From assembly GCA_029706075.1 (NCBI GenBank), contig JAINUG010000215.1:550501-614500 (forward strand): a stretch of DNA of 64,000 nucleotides. The letters are read 5' to 3'. This document shows positions 31,606 through 44,450 of the stretch, piece by piece. The first letter of the stretch is position 1; the number at the start of each line of letters is the position of its first letter. Below the pieces are notes generated by a model. It had not been told where the DNA came from. It did not search any database and saw only the letters and a program-made list of their open reading frames with translations. The translations under genes and the position numbers were made by a program. Source of the DNA: Aldrovandia affinis. Its lineage: Eukaryota > Chordata > Actinopteri > Notacanthiformes > Halosauridae.

Positions 31606-32597
31606 ATATATATATATATATACACACAAAAATGTACAGCTGAAGAATTGTGACACAAAGGTATTTCACAGGAAGAACGTTCATAGGAAAGGAAGTATCA
31701 AAATAAAATGTAAAAAAATTGTAATTGTAATTGTAAATAATAGTGTAATAAATAAAGGATGAGAACAGATGACGATCAGCCTCCTGAAAAATTTGGCCGA
31801 AATTGTGTCTTTTTTATCAAGCGAATAACATGCTCTTTCAAATTGAATAACATTGTGAATGATTTATTTGTGTCTTTTTGGAGCATACGTTCAAGACATC
31901 CTCTGAAGAATTGTCATTTTCAGTGGACTTCATGTTTCATAGTCGATTGTTGCTTTTTATTTTATTGCATTATTTTCATTTGTCATTCTTGAGAGGAACC
32001 AGACATGAACGGTACCCACGGTCGTTTTAAGGGGTAAATTCTGGCCACAGATTTTCTCTCGCAGCAAGTGGCAGTGACTCATTATCACAGTCAGAAATCT
32101 AAAATGGACGAGACGAGCTCGTCATGCTGATTACACACTTAATGAGTTAGCCCATCAAACCAAACTTATTTTAAAGCTGCTCTGTGGAGCATTTTTCTCT
32201 CTCTGTCTGTAATGTGTATATTGTAATCCATCAAGATCAACCGTGACCTGTTGAAGTGATAAGAGCTGTTGATTGTTCGCTATGACACTCTCTGGTAGTT
32301 GTTTTGGAAATGGCACTTTGTGAACGATGCTACTGTTGACGGGAGCTCAATGACGCCACTGCACATTTCCAATCGCAAATCATCGGTCAGGAAGGAGGTA
32401 GTTTGGAGGCAAAGTCATAATTGTGCACTCACTGTCAAATGTGAGTGTTTGTGGAATGGGGAATGGATGTGGTTGGGTGGCATATAATGCCCCCTCCCAT
32501 GTTGTCACTGGGAAAACGTGTGGTACTCGTATTAAAATCATTGCAGGGCACTAACTCCCTGAAGGCAGGGTTCATGGCAAAACGTACTCCTTGTACA
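31606..32597. other. No gene recognised
   Basis: Begins with (TA)n next to the transposon end. The remainder is AT-rich with no homology; a 77-codon Cys/Phe-rich ORF at 31759 has no recognisable motif. Confidence 0.4.
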
Positions 32598-33060
32598 TAC
32601 AGGTAACTGCCTGAATAAAGGAAATGCCAACATAAAATGTGTTAATAGAGTATCGGGCCATTACAAGTCACCATAACAGCTTCATTGTGCCTTTGCATAA
32701 ATGCTACAAGTGTCTGGAACTCTATTGGAGTGATGCAACACCATTCTTCCATGAGAAATTCCATAATTTGGGGTTTTGTTGATGGTGGTGGAAAATGCTG
32801 GTCTCAGGCATTGCTCCAGAATCCCCCATAAGTGTTCAGTTGGGTTGAGATCTGGTGACTGAGACAGCCATGGCATATGGTTTACATCGTCTTCATGCTC
32901 ATCAAACTATTCAGTTATCACTTGTGCCCTGTGGATGGAGCATTGTCATCCTGGAAGAGACCACTCCCATCAGGACAGAAATGCTTCACCATAGGATGAA
33001 GGTGATAACTCAGAATGGCTTTGTATTTATTGTCAGTTATCTTGCCTTATAAGGGGTCTG
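32598..33060 (-). mobile_element. Tc1 transposon, 3' part only
   Basis: Starts with the Tc1-type terminus TACAGGTAACTGCC (32598-32611). On the minus strand the C-terminal transposase end follows. Similarity stops near 33060 without a second terminus, so the element is truncated. Confidence 0.8.
32676..33050 (-). pseudogene. Tc1-like transposase, C-terminal fragment
   Basis: The minus-strand frame contains MPWLSQSPDLNPTEHLWGIL and EQCLRPAF, i.e. the SPDLNPxE block with the last catalytic acidic residue of DD34E Tc1 transposases. Upstream sequence (towards 33050) preserves the matching nucleotide context of the DDE core but with frameshifts. Inactive. Confidence 0.85.
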
Positions 33061-33656
33061 CTTTTAAATGTAACCTGCTCACACATTTTTTATCTTAATT
33101 TGAAGAAACATTATCGTCATAACTAGCTCGCCCCATACAAAATGTATTCCTGCCATACTAGCTATACCAATAAAATAATGATTTTGTTATTTTTATGAAA
33201 ACAACAGGAGATTATGAAGATAAGTAACTAGTTATTAGGCAACGCTGGTTAGAGCCACTAAGTTAGCTAGGAGTTAAACAAACATCGCTGCCTCAAGGAA
33301 CTATTTTTTGTAGTGTAGTAAGTTATTTTGATTTGTAGATTTTTTTATAAAATAATGACAAGATATTATGAATATTGGCTAAAATACAGTGTAACCATTC
33401 TGTAAGCGCATTAATTGACTCCAGTGTGTGGGTTATCTGGGAATAACTGCACATCTCCAGGTTGTGATAAGCCATGAGGTCATAGGCCTGATAACCCACA
33501 GGCTGAAGTCCATTAATGCCAGCTTATTTACTGTACAAGGCTTTGTTCAGGTTCAATAACTTCTATACTTATGGTACAGAAGATAAGGATGCATTCAAAA
33601 AAGGAATAAAATATCGTTGCCCGCAGTCCAGTTGTCACCTTGACTACCCTTGTACC
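33061..33656. other. No gene recognised
   Basis: AT-rich sequence, nothing identified. Confidence 0.4.
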
Positions 33657-33935
33657 CATTTTACATTTACATTTACATTTTAGGCATTTAGCAGACACTC
33701 TTATCCAGAGCGACTTACACAGTTTACATTTCTTTACATACAGCTGGATATTTATATCTATATTTATATTTATATTATTTATCCATTTATACAGCTGGAT
33801 ATTTTACTGAAGCAATTCAGGTTAAGTACCTTGCTCAAGTCTACAATGGCAGTGCTCCACCTGGGAATTGAACCTGCAACCTCTGAGTTAGAAGTCCAGT
33901 TTCCTAACCATTACACTACCCCTGAGCTGCCATTG
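33657..33935 (-). mobile_element. V-SINE-like element with L2 tail and internal duplication
   Basis: Minus-strand order: head AGTGTAATGGTTAGGAAACT, box B GGTTCAATTCCC (about 33863-33874), core GAGCAAGGTACTTAACCTGA, tail CGCTCTGGATAAGAG. The TATACAGCTGGATAT segment is duplicated (33740 and 33790) with a TATATT-rich spacer, making this copy about 50 bp longer than the one at 47671. Confidence 0.85.
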
Positions 33936-36900
33936 ACTGAGCACAAAGAGGAAGGTAAGGTGACCTTGTCTGGCTTCCGCTTGTTAACCGAACACATTGT
34001 ATGTGATGCTGTTCATTTCCTATTCCATTTTATTTCCCATTCCTTTTATTATCAACAACTATTAAACTTGTTACGTTTCGTCAATATTGCCATTGGATAG
34101 AGACCTGAAATGGGCTTTCCAAAAATAAGTAGGCCTACCGGTGTAGTAATCTAATCAATATCATTATTAATTAATTTTGTGGCTTTTACATTAGTTAACC
34201 CCCTTATTGTAGTACTATTCTCATTGTTCGGTGGACATCTGAGACTCATATAGCGCTTGATCAATGCTACTCAAAAATGTTAATGCGGTATGCATTGTAC
34301 ATGCAAGTGTACAGCAGTGTTGTGGTGAGTTCAGACGGCACAAGTCATTATCTACCTACTAACACTGAAAGATGTAGTGGCCCATTCCTTACCTATTAAC
34401 TAATGAACACTTTACACATTCCTTTTCCAAACCAACAAACTTTGCCTGTGTACGTTTTTTCACCCCTCTTTGGTTTCCACATTGATTTTATCATAGCCGT
34501 GCATTGACTTACAGTAATTCGATCTGTGAAGCTCTCTTTGGCTTAATGGTAATAACACTATATTAAGTCAATTTGATTTGATTCGATTTGATGGAAAGAT
34601 GTGGTTTTTCCCTTAGGCTAAACAGGGGGGGGTGCTTAAGAGAGCCTGCTCATCGTAGCAGAGGACATATAGGATCCACACATTACTGTTTGGTCTACCA
34701 TCCAACAAGAACGGCACTCATGAAAACATACTGTGTGTATGCTTGAGCGTCCCCTACACTATAAATGAGACAAAGTAAAGTAGATTATTGATGCTTGGCA
34801 AAACCTACAGGATCAGCATGTGTAATCCTGTACCAATTCAGATTAAGAGCGCTAAGACATTCTTACCTGACTTTTGTTGTGACAGTATTTCCAGTACACA
34901 CTGCTTTTCACAGTATCACACATGTCTCCGTTTCCGACAAAATGTGGTCACCACTCGGCAGGTCAGAGTACGTGGGTTTCTGAGGATTCAAAGTTAATGG
35001 GCCAGATTGTTTTTGTATTTTAGAAAGTAACCCTTTGCATTTAATGTTAAGGAAGATTTTGATGGACTCCAGGCCCTAAACTCCTTTTAGGCATGTCACA
35101 GAAGCATGTCATGTAAGGGACACCTTAAGGTGTGGCACAGGGCATTCTGCTATGGCTGCCGTTTAGGGACAATTTTTTCCTTCACTTACCTTAAAGCCTC
35201 GGTGGAAAATAAGCCATCTGCCCTTTAAGACAAGAAAATGCACACCTGTTAACCAATGAAGTGGTAGAATGTTCACAATGGCCACTGCACTCAGACCTTC
35301 CATCCAACCATTACATAACATTGCATCACATGACATTACATTTCAGTCATTTAGTAGATGTTCTTATCCAGAGATATGTATAACACCCTTACAACACAAT
35401 AGAACACGCAAGTGCATAACCCTTGAGGTACAGTATACCCATGACCCACTGTCCTAGGTGTTTACATCCCCCCCCCTGTGCTCTACACCTCTTCCCTCCC
35501 TCCCTCCCTAGCCCACTCCCTCACACTGACATCCCCCAAAAAGCTTTGAAATGCGTATGTCAAGGGCTTTTCAACCAGAGTTAAAAGCGCTGAGCTACAG
35601 AGCTACCCTCGTACCCAAGTTAACCTGGCAGCAATTACAACATAATCATTGCATTCAGTATTCATGGCTTCCTCCTCATTTCCACATTGGTCAGAACTGG
35701 TGAGATGATATTAATAGAACAACAAAGGTCTTGTTTTTTTCAGTGCCAGTGTAATCTGAATTTGGGTTCTGTCGACGGTACAGCTTTTTAGATCAGTGGT
35801 TCAAATAATTAGAATAATGCTGTTTATTTTGCGCAGCCACCACTTTGTATGACAGGACCCATGAGTACTATGTTATGCACCAAGAGTGAACTTAGTTGCA
35901 AAAATAGTGTTGAAAATGTCTCAGTAATTCATTCTGACTGTTTTTTTTGGAAGTGGGCCAGGGAGGGCGAGGAGAAAATCAATTCCTCAAGTAAATGGGC
36001 CATTTTTAAAATTTGAGAATCCACAGCATAACTTATGATTGGACTATTATTTTAAAGCAACCTGTCTGCAACAGCATGGTTTGTAATTCGAAAACTGGGA
36101 AGACAATAGCTCGAGTAAATTATGATTCTATATGGTTATTTAAAAGCAGTCCATCACCAACAAGTTTTTAATTGTATGTTTGATGCCAGATTGTTGCTGA
36201 AACAGTGAACAGACAAAAAAATTACAGCAGAAGAATGTTTGCAGAAATTTTGCAACAACAGGTTATGTTATTGGTTGAAGTAGTTATCGACCAATGGGGA
36301 GCTTTAATAATTTGGGGCATGGAGCCTTTTTGATGATGTAATCGGCAATACAGAGGGTACAGAAGTTAATGTTTGTAAGGACTGAGAGTCTGTGGCCATT
36401 GTATTTAATTCTATGTTAAACTCTCGGTGCTGTATAGGTGTGGCGCATGCCCTACCAACCCGTAACATGGGGGATGGCATGCCTGCATATGTAAGCACTC
36501 TCAATCAATTCAGTAAATCAATTTACATTTTTTATAGTGTACTTCACACCAAGGTGTGCTAATGGTTATAAATAAGGTCCAATAAGGTACAAATCCAAAG
36601 GCACAATTCTGCTAGTTACATACGGTTAGATAAAACCATGCTTAATTATGTCAGGAATTATATTTATGTTTAATTACACTATATATATTTTTTTTTTTGA
36701 GTATAAATGAAGTCTGATACTTTTGTACTTTTATGCAAAGTTTTTCTGTACATAAAAATTGTTATTAATGTACATTTGTGCACATTATTTAAGTTTATTT
36801 ATATATAACTTAAAATAAACATATATATATATGTGTTCTGTGGTTAGTAAGTAATATTGCACAACGGCATGCAAAAAATATATGGAAATATAATTATTTT

Positions 36901-37060
36901 AGTTTTTTTATATGTCTCTTTTTATTTGGAATTAGTTCTGTAATATCAAACATTTCAGGATCCAGAAAAGCTTATTAAAGCTTAGTAAAGAAGTAGTCAG
37001 GAAACAGCATGTGGCTTTTTATTATATATATATATAACAAAAATAGCCTGACGTTTTTAT
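33936..37060. other. 3.1 kb without recognised gene
   Basis: AT-rich. A worn L2-type tail (minus) lies at about 35337-35375 (CATTTAGTAGATGTTCTTAT). Poly-AT tracts occur at 36670-36830. No coding homology on either strand. Confidence 0.4.
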
Positions 37061-37330
37061 GCATTCATTCCTGTGATTGTTACAATATGCAATTTCTTTG
37101 AGTCGACCCCGCTTGATATTTGCCATTTGGGTTCAGCCTCATTTAGAAGCTTTGTGGGAAGCCATGGGGCCTTGACTTTCGCGAACGGACAAAAGCCCAA
37201 ATCGGGACCCTTCACGAGTCCTCGGTGGACCTCAATTAATTTTTTTATCCTCTGTTATGCGAGGGTGGAACGAACTCACTTAATCAAACAATTAATAGCT
37301 GTTTTGTAGCTGCCCATGATTCGTCCCCCA
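37060..37330. other. Candidate conserved non-coding segment
   Basis: A non-repetitive stretch of mixed composition with several homeodomain-type sites (AATTAATTTT, CAATTAATAG) and balanced GC, set in AT-rich DNA. The impression of conservation is my judgement from texture only; I have no alignment. No ORF of note. Confidence 0.2.
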
Positions 37331-40300
37331 GCAGCCTGGCCTTTTATCCCCATTCTATTCTTGGATCTTGGAACATGAAAAGATTAGTGTTTGCATTATT
37401 CATGTATACAGGCCTTTAATGTGCATCCTGCTCGTGGCTTCACACAGCAGCTGCTTTCACGCGACTGCCCGGGATTACCGCCTGACCCTGATATACTTGT
37501 AAATGACGTTAACGCGTGAACACCTTTGATAAGGTCCCGGCGCTGCTTGCGCAGTTCCCTATAGGAATTTTTCCGTGTCGTTGAAACAATTTTTTGACTT
37601 GCACGAACAAACATTTTGTGAGACAGAACGAATAATGCATTGTATATTGGAATATTATAGAAGCACATTCGTGTAATAGAGGTACGGTAATAGAACTGTA
37701 AACTGAAAGGTAATTTCAGATACAAAACGCACGTGTTTCAACAACACTGTTACTAGTTAACTGTTCATTAACAGTGAAAAACCTATTAGCATTAGTGGTA
37801 TCTGTAAACACAGTAAACGTAGTAGTTTCATATACCTGTATTTTACTCTCCTTCAGGACTTCCCTTTGAAGTGTATTGTGGGAATCTCCTCAACCATGAT
37901 AAAAACGAGTGGGCTGGGACTAATCAGTTTGCCCTCTAGTGGTGAGACGTTGTTAGTGCCGTGCTGTCAGTCGGTCAGCCACTGTCCGAAGGACAGGACG
38001 TTTCTAGTGCTTCTTCCTCCGATCACTTCACTCAAATCAGTGAAAATTGGCAACATTAGGAATGATATGATGAAGTTTGGAAAATGGCCAGACTTCCGTG
38101 GGAAGCTTATTAGAATGACCACAAGAAGAAAAAAAATAAAAATTGAACTTCTGTACCCTTTAAATATCAATTATAAAATAGTTCTTATGTGGGTTTTGGA
38201 TTTTTTAATCAGCCTTAAGCTACTCTTGCTGCTTGCTGGAATAACATGTACTCAGGCTGCTCAGCCTTTGGGTGATGACTCAATTTGTTATTGGCATTTG
38301 CATGCCTGATAAACTTTTATTGTCTAATGAGGATAGTGTTGTGTTGCCCGCAAGGCCATTTTATTGTGATCTATTGCAGGGGATATAAGAAAATTGCACT
38401 GTGTTGCAGAAAGATGAGGGGGTGGAGACAGTGCATGGAGGGTCAGAGGGAATCAGATGATGAACACCACACAAGGTGATGCATGAAGAATGTAAGGATG
38501 TAAAAACTGATGCTAAATGGCTGTAAGATTGTCACGCATATTATTACATTCACCATACATGTAATAATAAGCGGTGGAAAAGTGAAGTGTTTAATCAACT
38601 CCGATAGATGATATTTTATCCCTGGTGGACTCATAACTGTTACAGTTGAATGAACGCGGTTAGAGTTGATTTAACAATGAGCATTTTGTCGTGTGTAGCG
38701 TATATGGGTCTGTGTAATGAGTGGAGAAGAGGTAGCTGCTGGCCTTTCTGTCTGCATGGCACAACAAGATCTAAGACCGTTCCCCTAGCTCTGGAGAGCT
38801 CTCATTTTCTCTCTCCTGCGGTACTCTTCTCTGCTGCTGTGGCATCAATTTGTTCAAACCTCCCAAACCTGAAATTTTTTCATTGCCAAAAAACATTAGG
38901 AAAAGTCATTTTGTTTACAAAGTGCACTTTCAAAGATAAAATAAAAACATGTTCCGAGTACCACTGGCGCTCAGTGATTCATTAGTTTGTCTCTCCCACC
39001 CGCAAAACAGTCAGCCAGAAGACTTAACCTCACATCCTTGAAATGGAAAGTAAAAACGCCTTTCCTTTCACCGTTTCATTTCGATGTGACTTTCGGTCCG
39101 TTCCGAGCTGCGCGTGACACCTCGTGACAGTGATGTCATTGGCACTAACCTCTGTGTGTTTGTGACAATGGAAATGTGTGCTGCAAGCTCGATTGTAAGC
39201 ACGCCACTGGAAAGCCTGCATCAAACTGCGGACCCGTGACGTCTTCGCCTTGGCTTCAGCTGCCTCGCTCTCTCCAGATGGAACGGATTCCAGAATCGTT
39301 CTGGAATCGTTTCCAGATTAAATCATTCAGAATTTAGCGTCTTCCACCAGAGCATTCTCTTTCTATTGTAATTAGTTGGTGAAAGCACCATGTAACATGG
39401 GATAACATGGGATAACAGCAGAGGCCCCTACTAGCCCACCGATACCACCAACACCAGGAGCAGGGCACATGGTGGTGTAGCTACAATTATCACCGCAGCG
39501 CACAACACTGCAACAGCTGCCAAGCCGAGAGAGAGGAAGCATGGCCAAGAATGCTGATGAGTTAAATTCGTAAGGTTCTCAACCTAATACAGTTGTTTTT
39601 GACAAGTCTAATTTAATATTGCATATTTGTAGGTATTGAGAGACTGGATGTTTGCTGCACAAAAATCATTTATTTCATCATACTTTGACCTTATTGTTTT
39701 TGACAGCATTGAATTGTATGCTATGATGTATGCACGCATCACCTACAGAGATGTGCCACTAGTTAAAAAGCCCAACCCTGCGCACAGGGTCCGTGAGCCA
39801 CTCTCAAAGCACGGCTGCACCATGTGGCATGGGCACGGTGCGGCTCCAGTAGATTTCGAAGGTAAATTATTCCTGGCAGGACCGACCAAATCTGTATTGT
39901 CGAACAAAGTCGTCTGAATGACTTGAAGGATCTTGACAATCTCTCAAAACTTCCTGACGGGTTTTCAGATTGCTTTTTTTAATTGCATCTATAAATTCAT
40001 ACAGAAAATACAAACAGGACAAAAAAAATCACATTGAAGCCAGGGGGGTACAACATTTCTGAATTTACATAAATATATTGAAAGCAGTACATAGGGGGGG
40101 TTTTCAGGAGTTTTCAAAGTTTTTTTGTCTTGGGAGCATCTGAAAGTATTGCTGTACTTCATAATACAAAATCTGAAAGAGCTGTTTTGTCTTCATAAAT
40201 GAATGATATTTAGCAAGTATTACAATTGTTAATTCAGTATCATGATTGCTCCTTGGTCGATGGGGTCTCCCAAGAAGGGTGCCGCCATTGTAGATATATA

Positions 40301-41330
40301 TAAACTCAAAAACCAGTGGTATATCATGTAATTTTAAAAACTTTTTCTCTTTTTTGTCAAAATTAACAACGACTTCAAATTCGCAGAGAGGTCCTGATGC
40401 TGTTGCTAATTGTGCTGTTTGCCATGAAATGTTTCACCAGATTGAACCAATAAAATAACTAAAATATACAATTCTATGATTCAACGAATGTTGTAGAAGT
40501 GTAAGTAATACACATAAATGAAAACATCAGAATGTCTACAAGATTTAACTTTAGCTCACAATGAGATATTATGCCCTGTTCATGGATGTTGTCAACTGCA
40601 CATATAGCTAGCTAGCTTGCTAAATGTTACATTAAACAGACATGGTTTCCTGCTGTATAGAAATTTAAGGGGAAAAAATAATGTATGTTTTGTGCCAGGG
40701 TTGAGGGAGGTGGGTGTTTAGTAAGCACACATAATTTTGTTTGTGCTTTGGATGCTGTCTGCAACCAGTTGTGCTGTCCACTTTCAGTGTCAGGGCAAGG
40801 TAACATGCCCTGACAGCAAAATAGTCAGCACATCCTCCGTGAGTGGTGTTGTTGTTGTTCCGTTTTTCCCCTCCTCTCTTGGTGGTGAAGTGTTCTGTGA
40901 TTGATGGGGAGATGATTGGAGATTGATTGGCAGATATGTGTGAGCTCCACCCAAAGCAAAAATTACAGTGATAATACAAAAAGCCAGATGATCTTTTCCA
41001 GGAGCAGTAGAGCATTCTGGCGAATAAAAAAAAAAATGGATTCAGTAATTAGGCCTAATTCCATTGTGAGATTGTTTTGCTGTTGTTGTTGTCGTTGGTG
41101 TTGTGTTAGTTTTTGTTAATTTTCCACAAAAATTATTTTGCTCTGCACATTCAACAGCACATCCTGCTTCACGCATAATTAGGCAGTGTACTTTATCGAG
41201 CAATAAAGATAAACATTTTCTGAGAGGATATGTAATCAGCAGTAATGCCCCAGTGCTTGTTTCCTACTTTAAGGAGTTTCAGTGGTTCATTAGGCCATGT
41301 TTTCATCCATATCAACATTTTTTATTTACG
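37331..41330. other. 4 kb without recognised gene
   Basis: Single-copy-looking DNA. A 147-codon ORF at 37866-38309 and a 111-codon ORF at 38650-38985 lack recognisable motifs and look like chance. I see no transposon termini. Confidence 0.35.
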
Positions 41331-41386
41331 CACACACACAAACACACACACGCAGGCATGCCAGCATGCACGCACGCACTCAAAGG

Positions 41387-41470
<84 letters not shown>

Positions 41471-41528
41471 TACTCATTCACTCATACACTCTCACACACA
41501 CAGATACACATACTCACACACTCACACA

Positions 41529-41570
<42 letters not shown>

Positions 41571-41580
41571 GACATGCACA
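41331..41580. repeat. Long compound (CA)n microsatellite
   Basis: About 250 bp of CA repeats with CATA, CTCA, CAGA and CACG interruptions. His/Thr ORFs in all three plus-strand frames are readthroughs of the repeat. Confidence 0.95.
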
Positions 41581-41764
41581 TGTATGTATATACAGCATAT
41601 ATATGTACACACTTAAAGGGGGAAGATAAAATAATGGCACCAAAGGAAAAATGACTCGTATTGTAAAGAAACTAAATTACCATTGTGTTATGTTTAGGCT
41701 ATAAAAGGTGTTTTAAAATGTAGTATTACATGTAACACTTTAATATGTGAGTTTCTAAAGCAAC

Positions 41765-42550
41765 ATGAGAAATCTAACAGATTTTGAAAGAGGTCAAATA
41801 GTTAATGCTCGAATTGCAGGTGAAAAAAAACAACAGAAACTGCTCAATTATTTAATGTGTCAAGGGGAACAGTGTTGAAAATCATGACGGCATACTGCAA
41901 ACAAGGAAAAACTGCATCAGGAAAGAGGAACAGTGGCTCCAAGTCAAAGCTCACTGACAGGGATAGGTGGACACTTAACAGGACAGGTGCTAAAAAAACA
42001 CAAAACAACAGCCTCAGAAATAACCACAGAACTGAAACTACACCTCCATATCAGCTTCACAAATCTGATATTTATGGTAGGTCTGCCATTCGGAAACTGA
42101 TTATAACCAAGGCCAATGGGCAACAATGCATAACCTAGTATAATGAGCACAAAACCCGGACTTCTGAAAGTAATATGGTCTGAGTCATATTTTACTCTTT
42201 TTCCTACACATGGATGGGTTTATGTCTGGAGAAAGCCAAAGGAAGCCTTCAACCAATATTGCCTGTTCTCAACTGTTAAACACGCTGATGGATCTGTTAT
42301 GGTAGGGGAAGCCATCTCGTTCTGGAACATAGAGTGTGGAGTAGATTTCCACCACCTTCAATCTTTCAAAGAACTGGAGGCTTTCCTTCTTGAAGAATTG
42401 TCCGATATTCCACTAGAAACAGTTCAAAACTTGTATAACAGCATTCCAAGATTGAAGTTGTTCTGAAGGTAAAGAACAGCCCAACTCCTTATTAGTTAAT
42501 ACAATTAATATATTGTTTGGGATTTCCATTATTTTGTCTACCCACTGTGT
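41765..42550 (+). pseudogene. Tc1-like transposase pseudogene, internally deleted
   Basis: The N-terminus begins near 41765 (MRNLTDFERGQIVNARIAG) with the paired helix-turn-helix region, then SRGTVLKIMTAYCKQGKTAS, GSKSKLTDRDRWTLNR and HKSDIYGRSAIRKLIITKAN. A second piece has KVIWSESYFTLFPTHGWVYV and WRKPKEAFN, then ADGSVMVGEAISFWN, where the family normally reads WAAIS. The central DDE region, including the second Asp and SPDLN block, is missing. The copy resumes at EELSDIPLETVQNLYNSIPR before a stop at about 42464. Frameshifts join the pieces. The right terminus appears near 42520-42550 (TTATTTTGTCTACCCACTGT). Confidence 0.85.
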
Positions 42551-43496
42551 ATGTGTGTATGTTTGTGTGTGTGTATAGTGTAGCATTTAGTCATGCTAAT
42601 TTGCAAAAATGTTAATTATACCTTTTTATCTTTTTTAGTTGGATGCTAAACATGACACTACAATCTAATTAATATTAAGATTTACCTTGTTTTTGTCACA
42701 TGTCCTAGCATGCATCAAAACACAGATTTAAAAAACATTATCTAAACCACCTCTGGAGGGAATGACATTTACGAGACATTTGTGTTAAAAGCCTAGTCTC
42801 TTCTCGACGAGTTTCAGCATGACACATCCAGTAGGGATTGAACCCTGGGGTTTGAAATGCAACCTTTGACCTCTAGTGGCTCATTTGACTGCATTGACTG
42901 GAAGGCAGCTAGCTTGCTAAGTAAGCCATAACATTACCTTAATAAATATAATATGTAATATTTTTAACTAAAAAAAAGAGATAAAATTGCCTTGGTGCTT
43001 AGAGCTGTGACCCAGTCCACTTTGAACCAAAAAAATGTTTTTTTTAGCTGACTACCATTGACTTTGAAACAAATTCTATCGGTTCTCATTTTTTTGTCAT
43101 TTAAATTAAATGTATAAAATGTAAGTGAGAATTTGTAAAAGAGGGCATTGGCATTGTTAATTATCACCTATCATATATTCCATGGCCAATCATAGGTTTT
43201 CCACCAGTTCTGTAACAAAGAATTTGGCTGTATAGTTTTTTAAAAACATGATGTATTAACCTCCCTTGAAAGAATGACTTCTGGCCTTTTCCAGGCTGTA
43301 CAGATTGCAGTTTAGCTTAGCTGGGGAACAAGGTCACCATCTCAAAGGAATTACTGCTGTCATTCTACAGTATGTACCCACCAGATCCTGTTAAAAAAAT
43401 AAAATAAACACTTCACACCACAGGCAATGTCAGATCGAGTTACTAAGTTGCTAAAACAGCTTGGGACTGACAAAATTGTTTATGGCGCAATGTTGT
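42551..43496. other. No gene recognised
   Basis: AT-rich. CAGGGTTCAATCCCT on the minus strand near 42833-42847 is box-B-like, but without a head or tail I do not call a SINE. Confidence 0.35.
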
Positions 43497-43500
43497 TTGT

Positions 43501-43598
<98 letters not shown>
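43497..43598. repeat. (GT)n microsatellite
   Basis: About 100 bp of nearly pure GT. The Val/Cys and His/Thr ORFs on the two strands are readthroughs. Confidence 0.95.
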
Positions 43599-44450
43599 CG
43601 GCTCTACACATTTTGGTGCCCTAGGCGAGATTGGCATTTGGGTGCCCCCCAACAAACATCAATCAGACATCACCATGGAAGCTAGCCACATTATTATCAC
43701 TGATATAATGTTGTAGTCTACTAATTTTGGTAGCCTAATAATAAAGCTTGAGACTCAAGGCAAGCATGGGTACTAATAAGCTTCAAGCCAAAACGTGAGG
43801 TTGGGTAACTCAGCATCAGCATGCATTCATCCTTCAATCTGTATGAGCCTAGCAGTAGCTCTTAGCATCGCATTATCTAGCTAGCATTAGCTTGTTTATT
43901 ACTTAGCTTGTTAGCTCCCTAGCCTCATACAATAACACAGAAACACAACCAAACGGCATTTTGATGACATAGCCTACCTCTTAATTGGGCTCTCTTTTCC
44001 TCCTCCTCCTTCCTCTGTTTTCTCCCCTGTGCACCTGAAGGCTTGTGCCTTTTCAAAATCATTGTGCAAATATAAAATCTGTCATCGATCTGATATCTAT
44101 CTTGCGTCACGCTGATGTTGGATCTCTGCCTGACTGCATCAGTAGTGCGTGCCTCTCTGACCCCGTCACCTGCGCTTGACCCGACAGGCGACAGCATGTC
44201 TCTTGGGTTGCCTGTGATGCGCACACGTAATCCCCACTTTCAGCAAGCAGCCAGGCATCGTATCCCCCACCTCAGTAACAGCATCTCTGTCAAAGTTAGT
44301 GGCGTAACGGAACGCAGTTGATCCATGATCCATACGGATCACCCCCCACGGTTCAGCATGCATATGAACCGCGGATTTATTGCTTCATAGAGGAATACAG
44401 TTTTTCTGCCGCTTTTAAGTTTTAAAGTAACAATTCCCTAAATCTCGATG
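43599..44450. other. Possible degraded DNA-transposon sequence
   Basis: CCGGCTCTACACATTTTGGT followed by GCCCTAGGCGAGATT, directly after the GT repeat, resembles the end of a fish DNA transposon. I find no second end. GATCCATACGGATC (about 44328-44341), a 14-bp inverted repeat, sits further right. No transposase motif seen; low certainty. Confidence 0.3.

Noticed and set aside
38650..38985. 111-codon ORF with a hydrophobic start as a secreted protein
   Set aside because: No convincing signal peptide, no homology, and no neighbouring exon or promoter evidence.
41245..41654. Long His/Thr-rich ORFs in three frames
   Set aside because: Readthroughs of the (CA)n microsatellite; every frame is open because of the repeat.
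42830..42850. Box-B-like CAGGGTTCAATCCCT as a SINE or tRNA
   Set aside because: No box A at the right distance and no SINE core or tail.
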